From positions 4,024 to 64,625 of the forward strand of contig JAHENF010000016.1 in the NCBI GenBank assembly GCA_024643255.1: a stretch of DNA of 60,602 nucleotides, read 5' to 3'. Below are positions 16,243-25,043 of this stretch, piece after piece. Under the pieces are notes generated by a model that was not told the origin of the DNA, made no database searches, and saw only the letters and a list, made by a program, of their open reading frames with translations. Source of the stretch: Ilumatobacteraceae bacterium (GTDB lineage: Bacteria; Actinomycetota; Acidimicrobiia; Acidimicrobiales; Ilumatobacteraceae). How positions within the stretch are numbered: position 1 is the first letter of the stretch; every line of letters begins with the position of its first letter. The translations under genes and the position numbers were made by a program.

Positions 16243-16323
16243 GCCCGACGTCACCGGCCCACTCCGTCGCTGCTCGCGTCGAGCCGTCCGCGATCGCGTA
16301 CAGTCACGACCGGAGGATCCAAC

Positions 16324-18129
16324 ATGCAGGTGACGTTCTGGGGAACGCGAGGTTCGATCGCCAAAGCCGGACCCTCCACGCTCCGCTACGGCGGCAACAC
16401 CTCATGCGTGGCGGTGCGCTCCGATGCCGGAACCTTGATCGTCATCGACTGCGGCACCGGTGCCCACGGACTCGGACGGCAGCTGATGGCGCAGGCACAC
16501 GGTGCACCGATCGACGGCCACATCCTGATCAGCCACACCCACTGGGACCACATCCAGGGCTTGCCGTTCTTCGCGCCGCTCTTCCAGGCGGGCAACCACT
16601 GGCAGATCTACGGGCCGAGCGGTCTCGGCGGATCGCTCAGCGAAATCCTGGCCGGGCAGATGGAATACCGCTACTTCCCGGTCGCGATCGACGAGCTGTC
16701 GGCCGACGTCGGTCACCACGACCTCGTCGAAGGAACGATCGACATCGGTGGCGTGCGAGTCGACACCCAGTACCTGAACCACCCGGCCCTGACGCTCGGC
16801 TACCGGCTCGAGGTCGACGGTGCCACGGTCGTGTATTCGTCCGACCACGAGCCACATGATCACGATCTGGCCGCAGGCGGTGATGTCGGCCAGAACCGTC
16901 ACGACGACGCCCACGCTGCATTCATCGCGGGTGCGGACCTCCTGATCCATGACGCGCAGTACGTGGCAGCGGAGTTCGGCGACCACGTCGGCTGGGGACA
17001 CAGCACTGTCGAGTACGTCGTCGACGTCGCCCGTCGGGCCGACGTCGCCCGGGTTGCGCTGTACCACCACGACCCGAACCGGACCGATGAGGAGATGGAC
17101 GAACTCGTTGCGCTCGCACGCTCGCACGCTGCGGCATCGGGCTACCGAGGCGAGGTCTTCGCCGCCCAGGAGGGTCTGACCATCGAGCTGCGCGGTGCCA
17201 TCCACCGAGGTGGCAGTGCGCGACCGATGGGCGGTGCTGCGACGTCGGCGCTCTCTCCCGATGCCACGTCGGCGGTCGTGTGTGCCCGATCACCCGACAT
17301 CGCGCAGGCGCTTGCGGAGGTCGTACGGGCCGAACAGCTCGACATGATCATGACGTCGGACCTGTACGAAGCATTCGAGGCGGTCCGGACCAACGAACCC
17401 GGCATCGTGCTCGTCGAGGCGGTCGACGATGATGGCGGCTTCGATCTGATCGCCGCGATCCGAGAACTGGGCGAGCCGTACGGCGCCGACGTTCCGCTGA
17501 TCATGATCGGCCGGGCGAGTGCGCGCTGGCATCGAGACGCCGACGAGACACGCATCACCGAGTGGCTGGTCTGGCCGGCGAGTTCGTTCTACATCCGCAC
17601 CAAGTTGCGGGCCTGGTTGCTGCGGCGAGCGAGTCGTTGGCAGAACGCTCCGCCACCCCCGGACGAGCTGCGTCGCCTGGCCTCGCTCGATGCGCTCGGG
17701 ATTCTCGACACCCAACCGGAGGAGCGGTTCGATCGGTACACCGCCGAGATCAGCACGGCGCTCGATGTCCCCATCGCGCTCGTCAGCCTGGTCGACACCG
17801 AGCGACAGTGGTTCAAGTCCCGCCGTGGCATCGACGTGACCGAGACCCCGCGTGACATGTCGCTGTGCGCCCACGCGATTCTCGAGCCCGACGTGATGGA
17901 GGTGCCCGACACGCTGGCCGATTCGCGGTTCGCGCAGAACCCATTGGTGATCCACGACCCGCGAATCCGGTTCTACGCCGGCATGCCGCTGACGCTTGCC
18001 GACGGCAGCCGGGTGGGCACCCTGTGCGTTGCCGACATCCGTCCGCGCCACCTGGACGAAGGACAACAGGACACGCTTCGACGAGTCGCCGCCCTCGTGG
18101 TGGACGAGTTGGAGTCCGGCGCCGGGTGA
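16324..18129 (+). CDS. Fusion: metallo-beta-lactamase-fold hydrolase + receiver-like domain + GAF domain
   Basis: 601 residues in three parts. Residues 1-290 are a beta-lactamase-fold hydrolase with the metal motif SHTHWDH (His71, His73, Asp75, His76), starting FWGTRGSI as in phosphodiesterase-like members. Residues about 308-430 look like a response-regulator receiver (AVVCARSPDIAQALAEVV..., GIVLVEAV) but the usual phospho-Asp strand reads VLVEAV, so it is probably not phosphorylated. Residues about 445-598 are a GAF domain (LGILDTQPEERFDR, RQWFKSRRGID). There is no output domain after GAF, so it presumably regulates the hydrolase. The GTGA overlap couples it to a glycosyltransferase. The substrate and ligand are unknown. 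Confidence 0.85.
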   Translation: MQVTFWGTRGSIAKAGPSTLRYGGNTSCVAVRSDAGTLIVIDCGTGAHGLGRQLMAQAHGAPIDGHILISHTHWDHIQGLPFFAPLFQAGNHWQIYGPSGLGGSLSEILAGQMEYRYFPVAIDELSADVGHHDLVEGTIDIGGVRVDTQYLNHPALTLGYRLEVDGATVVYSSDHEPHDHDLAAGGDVGQNRHDDAHAAFIAGADLLIHDAQYVAAEFGDHVGWGHSTVEYVVDVARRADVARVALYHHDPNRTDEEMDELVALARSHAAASGYRGEVFAAQEGLTIELRGAIHRGGSARPMGGAATSALSPDATSAVVCARSPDIAQALAEVVRAEQLDMIMTSDLYEAFEAVRTNEPGIVLVEAVDDDGGFDLIAAIRELGEPYGADVPLIMIGRASARWHRDADETRITEWLVWPASSFYIRTKLRAWLLRRASRWQNAPPPPDELRRLASLDALGILDTQPEERFDRYTAEISTALDVPIALVSLVDTERQWFKSRRGIDVTETPRDMSLCAHAILEPDVMEVPDTLADSRFAQNPLVIHDPRIRFYAGMPLTLADGSRVGTLCVADIRPRHLDEGQQDTLRRVAALVVDELESGAG

Positions 18130-19268
18130 ACGTACTCGTGGTGTCGACCCCTGGCGTCGGCCACGTGCTGCCACTCGTTCCGGTCGCCGCGGCATTGCTG
18201 GCGGCCGGCCACGAGGTGCTGTGGGCGACGGGGCCCGACGCGCAGGACCTCGTGCGCCGTGCGGGCTTCGAGTCGGTCGCGGCCGGGACCGACATCTCCA
18301 GCCGCGCGAAGCGCTTCCGCGACGGATGGCCCGAGTTCGGCCGTCTCGCGCCGAGACAGCGGCGGGCGGTCGTCTTCCCGGCGATGTTCGCCACGCTCTC
18401 GGCCGAGATGATGTACGACGACCTGTTGGCGGTGGTCGACGGCCGACAGATCGACCTCATCGTGCACGAGCCGTGCGAGCTCGCCGCTGCTCCGCTCGCT
18501 GAGCGGCTCGGCGTCGCCCATGCGACGGTCGGTTTCGGGCGTTTGCTGCCCGACGACCTCCTGCGTACCGCCGTCGAGGGGGTGGCCGGCCTGTGGGCGA
18601 TGGCAGGGCGCGCCGCTCCCGCGGACCTCGGCCGGTCTGCGGGCAGGTACTTCCACCCGCTCCCGCTGAGCTTCGAACCGCTGCCAGGAGACGGACCGAT
18701 CCACCTCATCCGGCCGATCGGCGACGACACCGCACCGGCCGAGACCGTGCGTCACGGCGATCGTCCAGCGTTGTACGTCACCTTCGGCACAGAGTTCGGC
18801 CCGGTTGCCCCGTGGCCTGCCGTGATCGAAGCGATCGCGATGCTCGGCGTCGACGCACTCATGACGGTCGGCAATTCGGTCGATCCGGAGTCGTTCGGCC
18901 CGCTTCCGGATCGCATCCGCGTCGAACGGTGGGTTCCGCAGCGTGACGCGTTGGCCGCGAGCGATCTCGTCGTCTCGCACGGTGGCTCCGGCGCGATGAT
19001 CGGTGCCGCCGCCGCAGGGCTCCCGCACGTCGCCATCCCGCTGGGCGCGGACCACTTCGAGAACGCCGACTTGATCACCGAGATCGGAATCGGATCGATC
19101 GTCGAGCCGGACGACTCCTCGCCGGCACGGATCGCCGAGCGGATCGAGCGTGTGCTCGCTGATGACGACACCAAGGTCCGAACGAGGCAGGCAGCAGCGG
19201 AGATCGCGGCGATGCCATCCTCGGCGAGCGCCGTCGCGCTGCTCGAGGGACGCGCCGAGCGGGACTGA
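18126..19268 (+). CDS. UGT/MGT-like glycosyltransferase
   Basis: 380 residues from GTG at 18126, overlapping the previous stop by 4 bp. The GT1 fold is shown by the N-terminal VSTPGVGHVLPLVPVA with its catalytic-type His, and by the C-terminal donor site WVPQRDALAASDLVVSHGGS, the hallmark of macrolide- and erythromycin-type glycosyltransferases. GADHFENADL follows as usual. It probably transfers a sugar from a nucleotide donor to a lipid or small molecule in the cytoplasm. Tight coupling with the GAF-containing hydrolase suggests that the product or activity is linked to that sensor, but this is inference. Confidence 0.87.
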   Translation: MNVLVVSTPGVGHVLPLVPVAAALLAAGHEVLWATGPDAQDLVRRAGFESVAAGTDISSRAKRFRDGWPEFGRLAPRQRRAVVFPAMFATLSAEMMYDDLLAVVDGRQIDLIVHEPCELAAAPLAERLGVAHATVGFGRLLPDDLLRTAVEGVAGLWAMAGRAAPADLGRSAGRYFHPLPLSFEPLPGDGPIHLIRPIGDDTAPAETVRHGDRPALYVTFGTEFGPVAPWPAVIEAIAMLGVDALMTVGNSVDPESFGPLPDRIRVERWVPQRDALAASDLVVSHGGSGAMIGAAAAGLPHVAIPLGADHFENADLITEIGIGSIVEPDDSSPARIAERIERVLADDDTKVRTRQAAAEIAAMPSSASAVALLEGRAERD

Positions 19269-19319
19269 ACGTGGCCATGTCGTGATGGCGGCGGGAGGAC
19301 GCTTGTCTACGATTCCGGC

Positions 19320-20231
19320 GTGATCGACCCACAGCTCCAACCGCTTCTCGACATGATCAACGCCGCGGCACGGGATGCTGCCGTCTCGCCATCGGTGCAG
19401 GAGCGACGCGACGGATACCTGGCATTGTCGGCTGTTGCCGGGCCAGGGCCCGACCTCGATCACGTCGAGGATCGCAGCGTTCCCGGACCCGCCGGCGACA
19501 TCCCGGTCCGGATCTATCGCAACGACGCTGCGACCGGCATCTTCGTGTTCTTCCACGGGGGCGGGTTCACGATCGGCGATCTCGAGAGCCATGACGAGCC
19601 GTGCCGCCAGATCGCATCGCAGGCCCACACGACGGTGGTCGCGGTCGACTACCGGCTGGCCCCGGAGTCACCGTTCCCGGCCGCCGTCGATGACTCCTGG
19701 GCTGCGCTGACATGGATCGCCGACCACCGAGCCGAGGTCGGCGGGTCCGGCGACGCCAAGATCGTCGTCGGTGGCGACTCGGCCGGGGGGAACCTTTCCG
19801 CGGTGATGGCGCTGATGGCGCGCGACGCCGGTCTGGCTCTCGCCGGACAGTGCCTCGTGTACCCAGGGGTCCGCAGCGACGACGACAGCGCGTCCATGAC
19901 CGAGAACGGTGTCGGCTACGTCCTCGACGCCCAGACGATGGACTGGTTCATGGAGCAGTACGCGCCCGACCACTCCGACTGGCGTGCCTCGCCGATCCTG
20001 GCTGCGACGCACGCCGGGGTTGCTCCGGCGCTGGTGATCACCGCGCAGTACGACCCCCTGCGTGACCAGGGCGCCGAGTACGCGCGAGTGCTCGCGGCTG
20101 CGGGCGTGCCGGTCACCTCCACGAACTACGACGGCATGGTGCACGTCTTCTTCCAGCTCGGACCCTTGCTGGATGCTGGTGCGCGCTGTGTCTCGCAGGT
20201 CGCCGAGTTCGCCGAGGCGGCGCTTGCGTGA
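19320..20231 (+). CDS. Alpha/beta hydrolase, hormone-sensitive-lipase (HSL) family
   Basis: 303 residues with a GTG start. The oxyanion motif is FHGGGF, the nucleophile elbow GDSAGG, the acid in YDPLRDQG, and the catalytic His in GMVHVFF, all in the order expected of bacterial HSL esterases. There is no signal peptide, so it is probably cytoplasmic. It would hydrolyse short or medium acyl esters or lipids. It is convergent with the luciferase-like gene at 20239, with only 7 bp between stops. Confidence 0.93.
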   Translation: MIDPQLQPLLDMINAAARDAAVSPSVQERRDGYLALSAVAGPGPDLDHVEDRSVPGPAGDIPVRIYRNDAATGIFVFFHGGGFTIGDLESHDEPCRQIASQAHTTVVAVDYRLAPESPFPAAVDDSWAALTWIADHRAEVGGSGDAKIVVGGDSAGGNLSAVMALMARDAGLALAGQCLVYPGVRSDDDSASMTENGVGYVLDAQTMDWFMEQYAPDHSDWRASPILAATHAGVAPALVITAQYDPLRDQGAEYARVLAAAGVPVTSTNYDGMVHVFFQLGPLLDAGARCVSQVAEFAEAALA

Positions 20232-20238
20232 CGGGTCG

Positions 20239-21279
20239 TCAGGCGTCGTAGGCGGCGACGACCGGGGCGAGTTCGTCGGGTGATGCGCCGTGCATGATCA
20301 CGGCGTCGGCGCCGAGGTCGAACTGGGCGCGGACGGCGGCCGCACATTCGGGCGCACTGCCGGTGGCCGACGGTGCCAGCCATTCGTCGGGGATCAGCGT
20401 GGCGATGTGCTCGAGCTGTTCGGTCGTCGCATGGACATCGATCGCATTCCGGAAGCCGGCGACCATGTCGTCGGAACGGAAACGTGCCAGCGCGGCCGGA
20501 TCCCAGCGATTGGTCTCGACCAGCAGGTCGCCGTAGGCCTGGAGGTACGTCGCGAGGCGTCCGACGGTCTTCTTCAGGCGCAGGGGTTCGGGCACGTCGT
20601 CGCCGACGGTGGCGAAGCACGACCACACCGTGACGGCCTCGGGATCGCGGTCCGCCTGCTCGGCCGCTCGCTTGACGGTGGTGGCACAGCGCTGCAGTGT
20701 CTCGTCGGAGAAGTACGTGTGCAGGATTACGTGGTCGAACGCTCGGCCGCCCAACTCGAGCGAATGGGGGCCGAAGGCCACCAGGCCGAGGTCGATGTCC
20801 TCGTCGAAATCGGGGTCGAGGCGCAGCACGGGGTAGCGCCCGATCGGGCCGTCGTGGCCGATAACGGTCTCGCCGTGCCAGAGCCGGCGCATCAGGCTTG
20901 CGAAGTCCTCCATCTGTGCCGTGGTGATGCGAGGAATGCCGTAGGCGTCGAACAGTGGAGCGATCCCCCTGCCGATCCCCAGGACGAACCGCCCGCCGGT
21001 GAGTCGGTGCATCGTCGTGGCGTAGGAAGCCGTCACGATCGGGTGGCGAGTGTTGTGGTTCGTGGCGCCGGTGATGATCTTGAGGTTGGTCGAGGCGACC
21101 GCCGCGGCACCTGAGAGCGTCACCGCCTCCTTGACGTTGAACCGTTCGCTGATGAACACGGCACCCAAGCCGAGCTCCTCGGCTCGGGCACACTCCGACA
21201 CCAGCTCATGGGGGTTCTGGGCGCCGCCGGCGAGGGTGTAGAAGCCGAGTTCGGGATGACGTGGTGCCGTCGACGTCAT
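20239..21279 (-). CDS. Luciferase-like (LLM class) probable F420-dependent oxidoreductase
   Basis: 346 residues from ATG at 21279, which overlaps the stop of the upstream esterase (ATGA); the longer frame to 21663 lies inside that gene. The family is shown by LGFYTLAGG at the N-terminus, ITGATNHNTRHP, and GGRFVLGIGRGIAPLFDAYG. The C-terminal GADAVIMHGASPDEL is typical. It belongs to a subgroup distinct from the two proteins at 3095 and 28754. The substrate is unknown. The coupling to an HSL-type esterase suggests that an ester-containing substrate is hydrolysed and then reduced or oxidised. Confidence 0.82.
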   Translation of the reverse strand: MTSTAPRHPELGFYTLAGGAQNPHELVSECARAEELGLGAVFISERFNVKEAVTLSGAAAVASTNLKIITGATNHNTRHPIVTASYATTMHRLTGGRFVLGIGRGIAPLFDAYGIPRITTAQMEDFASLMRRLWHGETVIGHDGPIGRYPVLRLDPDFDEDIDLGLVAFGPHSLELGGRAFDHVILHTYFSDETLQRCATTVKRAAEQADRDPEAVTVWSCFATVGDDVPEPLRLKKTVGRLATYLQAYGDLLVETNRWDPAALARFRSDDMVAGFRNAIDVHATTEQLEHIATLIPDEWLAPSATGSAPECAAAVRAQFDLGADAVIMHGASPDELAPVVAAYDA

Positions 21280-22178
21280 GTGCTGAGCGCCACCCGTGTC
21301 CGCGACCGCATGAAGACCGCTGCGCGCACGAGCGCGTCGGTGGCTTCGGGAACCACCGGGGCGAACATCTGGTACACGTGCCACATGCCCTCGGCGAGAT
21401 CGAGGGTCGCGTCGACGCCGGCCTGGCGTGCTCGGTCGGCGAGTCGGGTCGAGTCCGACAGCAGCACCTCGTCCATGCCCGTCTGGATGAGCAGCGGTGG
21501 CAGCCCCGACAGGTCGGCGAACAACGGTGACACGCCAGGGTCGTCGAGCGGAACGTCCCCGGCGTAGACCCGTCCGGACTCGGCGATCTTGGCGCCGTCG
21601 ATCATCGGGTCGGCCTCGGCGCGGCTGATCACCGACTCGCCCGATCCGGTCAGGTCGGTCCAAGGCGACAGCAGGTAGGTCGCGCCCGGAAGCGGGTCGC
21701 CGGCATCGCGCAGGCTGACGAGCGTCGACAGCGCGGCCCCGCCGCCGGCCGAGTCGCCGGCGATTGTCACCAGTGCCGGGTCGACATCGGTGATCAGCGC
21801 TCGATAGGCAGCGACGCAGTCGTCGATGGCGGCCGGGTACACGTGCTCGGGGGCGAGGCGATATTCGATCACGGTGGCGGTCGCCGAGGCGCGCTTCGCG
21901 AGGTTCGCAGCCATCGCGATGTGGCTCTTGGGCGACCCGACCACGTAGGCGCCGCCGTGGATGTAGAGCAGGTGCCGATCGGGGCGCACGCGAGTGGGTG
22001 TGGCGACGATGGCCGGCACACCGCCGACGAGGACGTCGACGTAGTCGACGTGGCGTGGGCGGGGGAGTCGATCCAGTTGGTCCATTCGGACGCGGGCCTG
22101 GTCGAGGGGGAGCTGCGGGCCGGCGGACATCCTGGAGAGGGCCCGACGCGCGGCGCGGGCACGAAACGATGTCGACAT
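21276..22178 (-). CDS. Alpha/beta hydrolase, HSL family
   Basis: 300 residues starting MSTSFRARAA. It has IHGGAY (oxyanion), GDSAGGGAA (nucleophile), GMDEVLLSD (acid) and GMWHVYQMF (catalytic His). The N-terminal helices are longer than in the esterase at 19320, and the two proteins are not close copies. It is the promoter-proximal gene of a two-gene unit with the luciferase-like enzyme; the ATGA overlap implies coupled translation. It lies just downstream of ppc on the same strand, with a 43-bp gap. Confidence 0.92.
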   Translation of the reverse strand: MSTSFRARAARRALSRMSAGPQLPLDQARVRMDQLDRLPRPRHVDYVDVLVGGVPAIVATPTRVRPDRHLLYIHGGAYVVGSPKSHIAMAANLAKRASATATVIEYRLAPEHVYPAAIDDCVAAYRALITDVDPALVTIAGDSAGGGAALSTLVSLRDAGDPLPGATYLLSPWTDLTGSGESVISRAEADPMIDGAKIAESGRVYAGDVPLDDPGVSPLFADLSGLPPLLIQTGMDEVLLSDSTRLADRARQAGVDATLDLAEGMWHVYQMFAPVVPEATDALVRAAVFMRSRTRVALST

Positions 22179-22221
22179 GGTCGTCGATCCTACGATCGTC
22201 GGGTTCGGCAGGTGGAGTCGG

Positions 22222-25005
22222 TCAACCGGAGTTGCGCAGACCGGTGGCGATCGCATTGATCGACAACAGAATGCCGCGTTCGACCATTTCGTCGTGGTCG
22301 CCGTCGCGGAAGCGCCGGAGCAGATCGACCTGCATCACGTGGAGCGGGTCGAGGTACGGATAGCGGTTCGACAGGCTGCGCGCGAGCAGTGGGTTGTCGG
22401 CGAGGAGCGATGGCGATCCGGTGATCCGGCCGTGCCATTCGATGGTCCGGCGGTGCTCGTCGGCGATCGCGCCGAAGATGTCGGTGCGCGTGGGCTCGTC
22501 CTCGACGAGCACCGCGGCGTAGCGGGCGCCGATGTCGATGTCGGTCTTGGCCAGCACCATCCCCATGTTGTCGATCACCGCGCGGAAGAACGGCCAGGTT
22601 CGGTACATCGCCTCGAGCCGGTCGAGATCGCCGGTCGTCGCGACGAACGCCTCGACTGCGGAGCCGACCCCGAACCAGGCGGGGATCATGAGGCGACACT
22701 GCGTCCACCCGAAGACCCACGGAATGGCACGCAGATCCTCGATGGCCGCCGATGCCGTTCGTGACGCCGGCCGACTCCCGACATTGAGCTTGGCGATCTC
22801 GTCGGTCGGCGTGATCGAGCGGAAGAACGTGACGAAGCGGTCGTCGCCGTAGACGAGCCGGCGGTACGCGTCGAACGCGAACGAGGCGAGTTGGTCCATC
22901 GCGGCCGTGAACGACGGATCGATCGGGGGCATTCGGGCTGGGGTGTGCAGCAACGAGGCCTCGAGGGTGGCGGCCACCAGCGTCTCGAGGTTGCGTCGCG
23001 CCATCGCAGGGTTCGAGTACTTCGCAGCGACCATCTCGCCCTGCTCGGTCAGCCGGATCGACCGGTCGACCGATCCGGTCGGGAGCGCCAGGATCGCCTG
23101 GTATGCGGGGCCGCCGCCACGTCCGACGGTGCCACCGCGCCCGTGGAAGCAACGCAGGCGGACCCCCGAACGCATCGCGACTTCCGTCAGCGACGACTGT
23201 GCCGCCGAGAGATTCCACTGCGAACACAGGTACCCGCCGTCCTTGTTGGAGTCCGAATACCCGATCATCACTTCCTGGCGGTTGCCGCGTGAGCGCACGA
23301 GATCGGCGTAGATGTCGGTTCGCAGGAGTCGATCGAGCACGTCGGAGGCTCGCCCGAGGTCCTCGATGGTCTCGAACAGGGGGACGATGTCGAGCTGCGT
23401 CGTGGCGGGACTCGCCGGCGTCGCGCTCTTCACGAGCGCGACCTCCTTGAGCAGGACGGCGACCTCGAGCACGTCGCTGACGTCGTGGGCCATCGAGATC
23501 ACGTAGTGGGGCAGGATCACGCCGCCGATTCGGGCGACCGCATCGGCCGCCTCGTCGAAGATCGCGAGTTCGGAGCGGGTCAGATCGTCGTAGGCGGCGC
23601 CAGGGTGCCGGAGCAGTCGAGGCGTGCGCAGTTCGGCTTCGAGGAGTTCCACGCGGGCTGCTTCGCCCAGCGCGAGATACGAGTCGCACACGCCGGCGCA
23701 TCGGAAGAGATCGTCGATGACGCGTTCGTGGACGGCCGAGTTCTGGCGCATGTCGAGCCCGCAGAGGTGAGCGCCGAAGATCGCAACGCCGCGACGCACC
23801 GGTTCGACGAATCGTTCGGCGATCGAGGCGCCGCCGTGCGTGTGCAGCGACTCGATGACGATGTCGAGATCGCGGACCAGTTCGGAGATCGCGTCGTATG
23901 GCGGCCGAGGCTCGGGGGGTGTCGGTCCGGGTGGCTCGTCGGCAGGGTCGATCACCGACCGGGCGAAGGCATGGAGCCGCGCGTGCATCCCGCGGAGGGC
24001 TCGTCGGTACGGCTCGTCCGCGCGGAATGGTGAGTCGTCGCCGGATGCCGCGGCGAGTGCGAGCAGTTCCGGTGTCGGCGTCACGAGACGGTCGGTCATC
24101 GACAGCCGGTGCGACAGGTGGTGGAGCGCGTCGAGGTGATGCTCGAGCGCTGTCGCCGTCTGGCGGTGGATCGCGTAGCGCATGACCTCTGCGGTCACGA
24201 ACGGGTTGCCGTCGCGGTCGCCGCCGATCCACGAGCCCATCGTGACGGCGTGGGTCGTGTCGATGTGATCGCGGCCGGCAACCTGGGTGAGGGCCTGCTC
24301 GAAGTCGTTCGTCAGGGCGGGGATGACGTCGAACAAGCTGGTCCCGTAATAGCGGATCGCCTCGTTGATCTCGTCGCGAACCCGCAGCTTCGACAGTCGC
24401 AGGAGGGCGGTCTGCCACAGGAGCAACACACAGACCGACAGCCGGTCTTCGACGTCACCGCATTCGACGGGGTCGTCGGCGACGTCGCTGCGCCGCTCGA
24501 GCAGGTCGGCGACCTCCTCGAGGACCTCGAGGATGGTCTTGCGCCTGACCTCGGTCGGGTGCGCCGTGATGACCGGCGTGACCTCGATCTCCTGTCCGAC
24601 GGCGACCAGCTCGTCGGCGCCGACCCCTGCGGCGACGATGCGCTCGATCGCGGCGCGCAGGCTCCCTCGACGCGGCGACCCGGTGGCGCCGCGTTCGCGA
24701 CGGCTCCGGCGTTCGACATGCACGTCCTCGGCGGTGTTGGCGAGCAGCGACAGCCAGTCGAGTGCCCTCAGGACCAGCAGTTGTTCGGCGAGCGGCCGTC
24801 GCCCGAGGGCGTCGCGGATCGCTTCGACCGAGCTGGTGCCGGTCCGTCGGCCGTCGACCGCCAACCGGCGGACCTGCTCGACGATGGCGAAGGTCTCGTC
24901 GCCCTCGGTGGCCCGGATCGCATCGCCGAGGAGGCGACCGAGCAGTCGGATGTCGTCGCTGACGGCGTCGTCGGGTCGTGGGGGAGTCTGGGCGAGATCC
25001 GACAT
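22222..25005 (-). CDS. ppc: Phosphoenolpyruvate carboxylase
   Basis: 927 residues, the normal length for bacterial PEP carboxylase. The N-terminal catalytic histidine lies in VTAHPTEVRRKT, the C-terminal one in the glycine-rich FHGRGGTVGRGGG loop, and GYSDSNKDGGYL precedes it. The protein ends in SINAIATGLRNSG, the conserved C-terminal tail. It converts PEP and bicarbonate to oxaloacetate to refill the TCA cycle. It diverges from glgA with only 38 bp between start codons, so the two promoters must overlap. That links anaplerosis and glycogen synthesis physically, perhaps in regulation too. Confidence 0.97.
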   Translation of the reverse strand: MSDLAQTPPRPDDAVSDDIRLLGRLLGDAIRATEGDETFAIVEQVRRLAVDGRRTGTSSVEAIRDALGRRPLAEQLLVLRALDWLSLLANTAEDVHVERRSRRERGATGSPRRGSLRAAIERIVAAGVGADELVAVGQEIEVTPVITAHPTEVRRKTILEVLEEVADLLERRSDVADDPVECGDVEDRLSVCVLLLWQTALLRLSKLRVRDEINEAIRYYGTSLFDVIPALTNDFEQALTQVAGRDHIDTTHAVTMGSWIGGDRDGNPFVTAEVMRYAIHRQTATALEHHLDALHHLSHRLSMTDRLVTPTPELLALAAASGDDSPFRADEPYRRALRGMHARLHAFARSVIDPADEPPGPTPPEPRPPYDAISELVRDLDIVIESLHTHGGASIAERFVEPVRRGVAIFGAHLCGLDMRQNSAVHERVIDDLFRCAGVCDSYLALGEAARVELLEAELRTPRLLRHPGAAYDDLTRSELAIFDEAADAVARIGGVILPHYVISMAHDVSDVLEVAVLLKEVALVKSATPASPATTQLDIVPLFETIEDLGRASDVLDRLLRTDIYADLVRSRGNRQEVMIGYSDSNKDGGYLCSQWNLSAAQSSLTEVAMRSGVRLRCFHGRGGTVGRGGGPAYQAILALPTGSVDRSIRLTEQGEMVAAKYSNPAMARRNLETLVAATLEASLLHTPARMPPIDPSFTAAMDQLASFAFDAYRRLVYGDDRFVTFFRSITPTDEIAKLNVGSRPASRTASAAIEDLRAIPWVFGWTQCRLMIPAWFGVGSAVEAFVATTGDLDRLEAMYRTWPFFRAVIDNMGMVLAKTDIDIGARYAAVLVEDEPTRTDIFGAIADEHRRTIEWHGRITGSPSLLADNPLLARSLSNRYPYLDPLHVMQVDLLRRFRDGDHDEMVERGILLSINAIATGLRNSG

Positions 25006-25043
25006 TCATTCAGTCAAGCGCACGGAAGGGCAGACTGGAACCG

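Noticed and set aside
22190-24418. 742-codon minus-strand frame over ppc
   Set aside because: Low-complexity Arg-rich shadow of the ppc reading frame.
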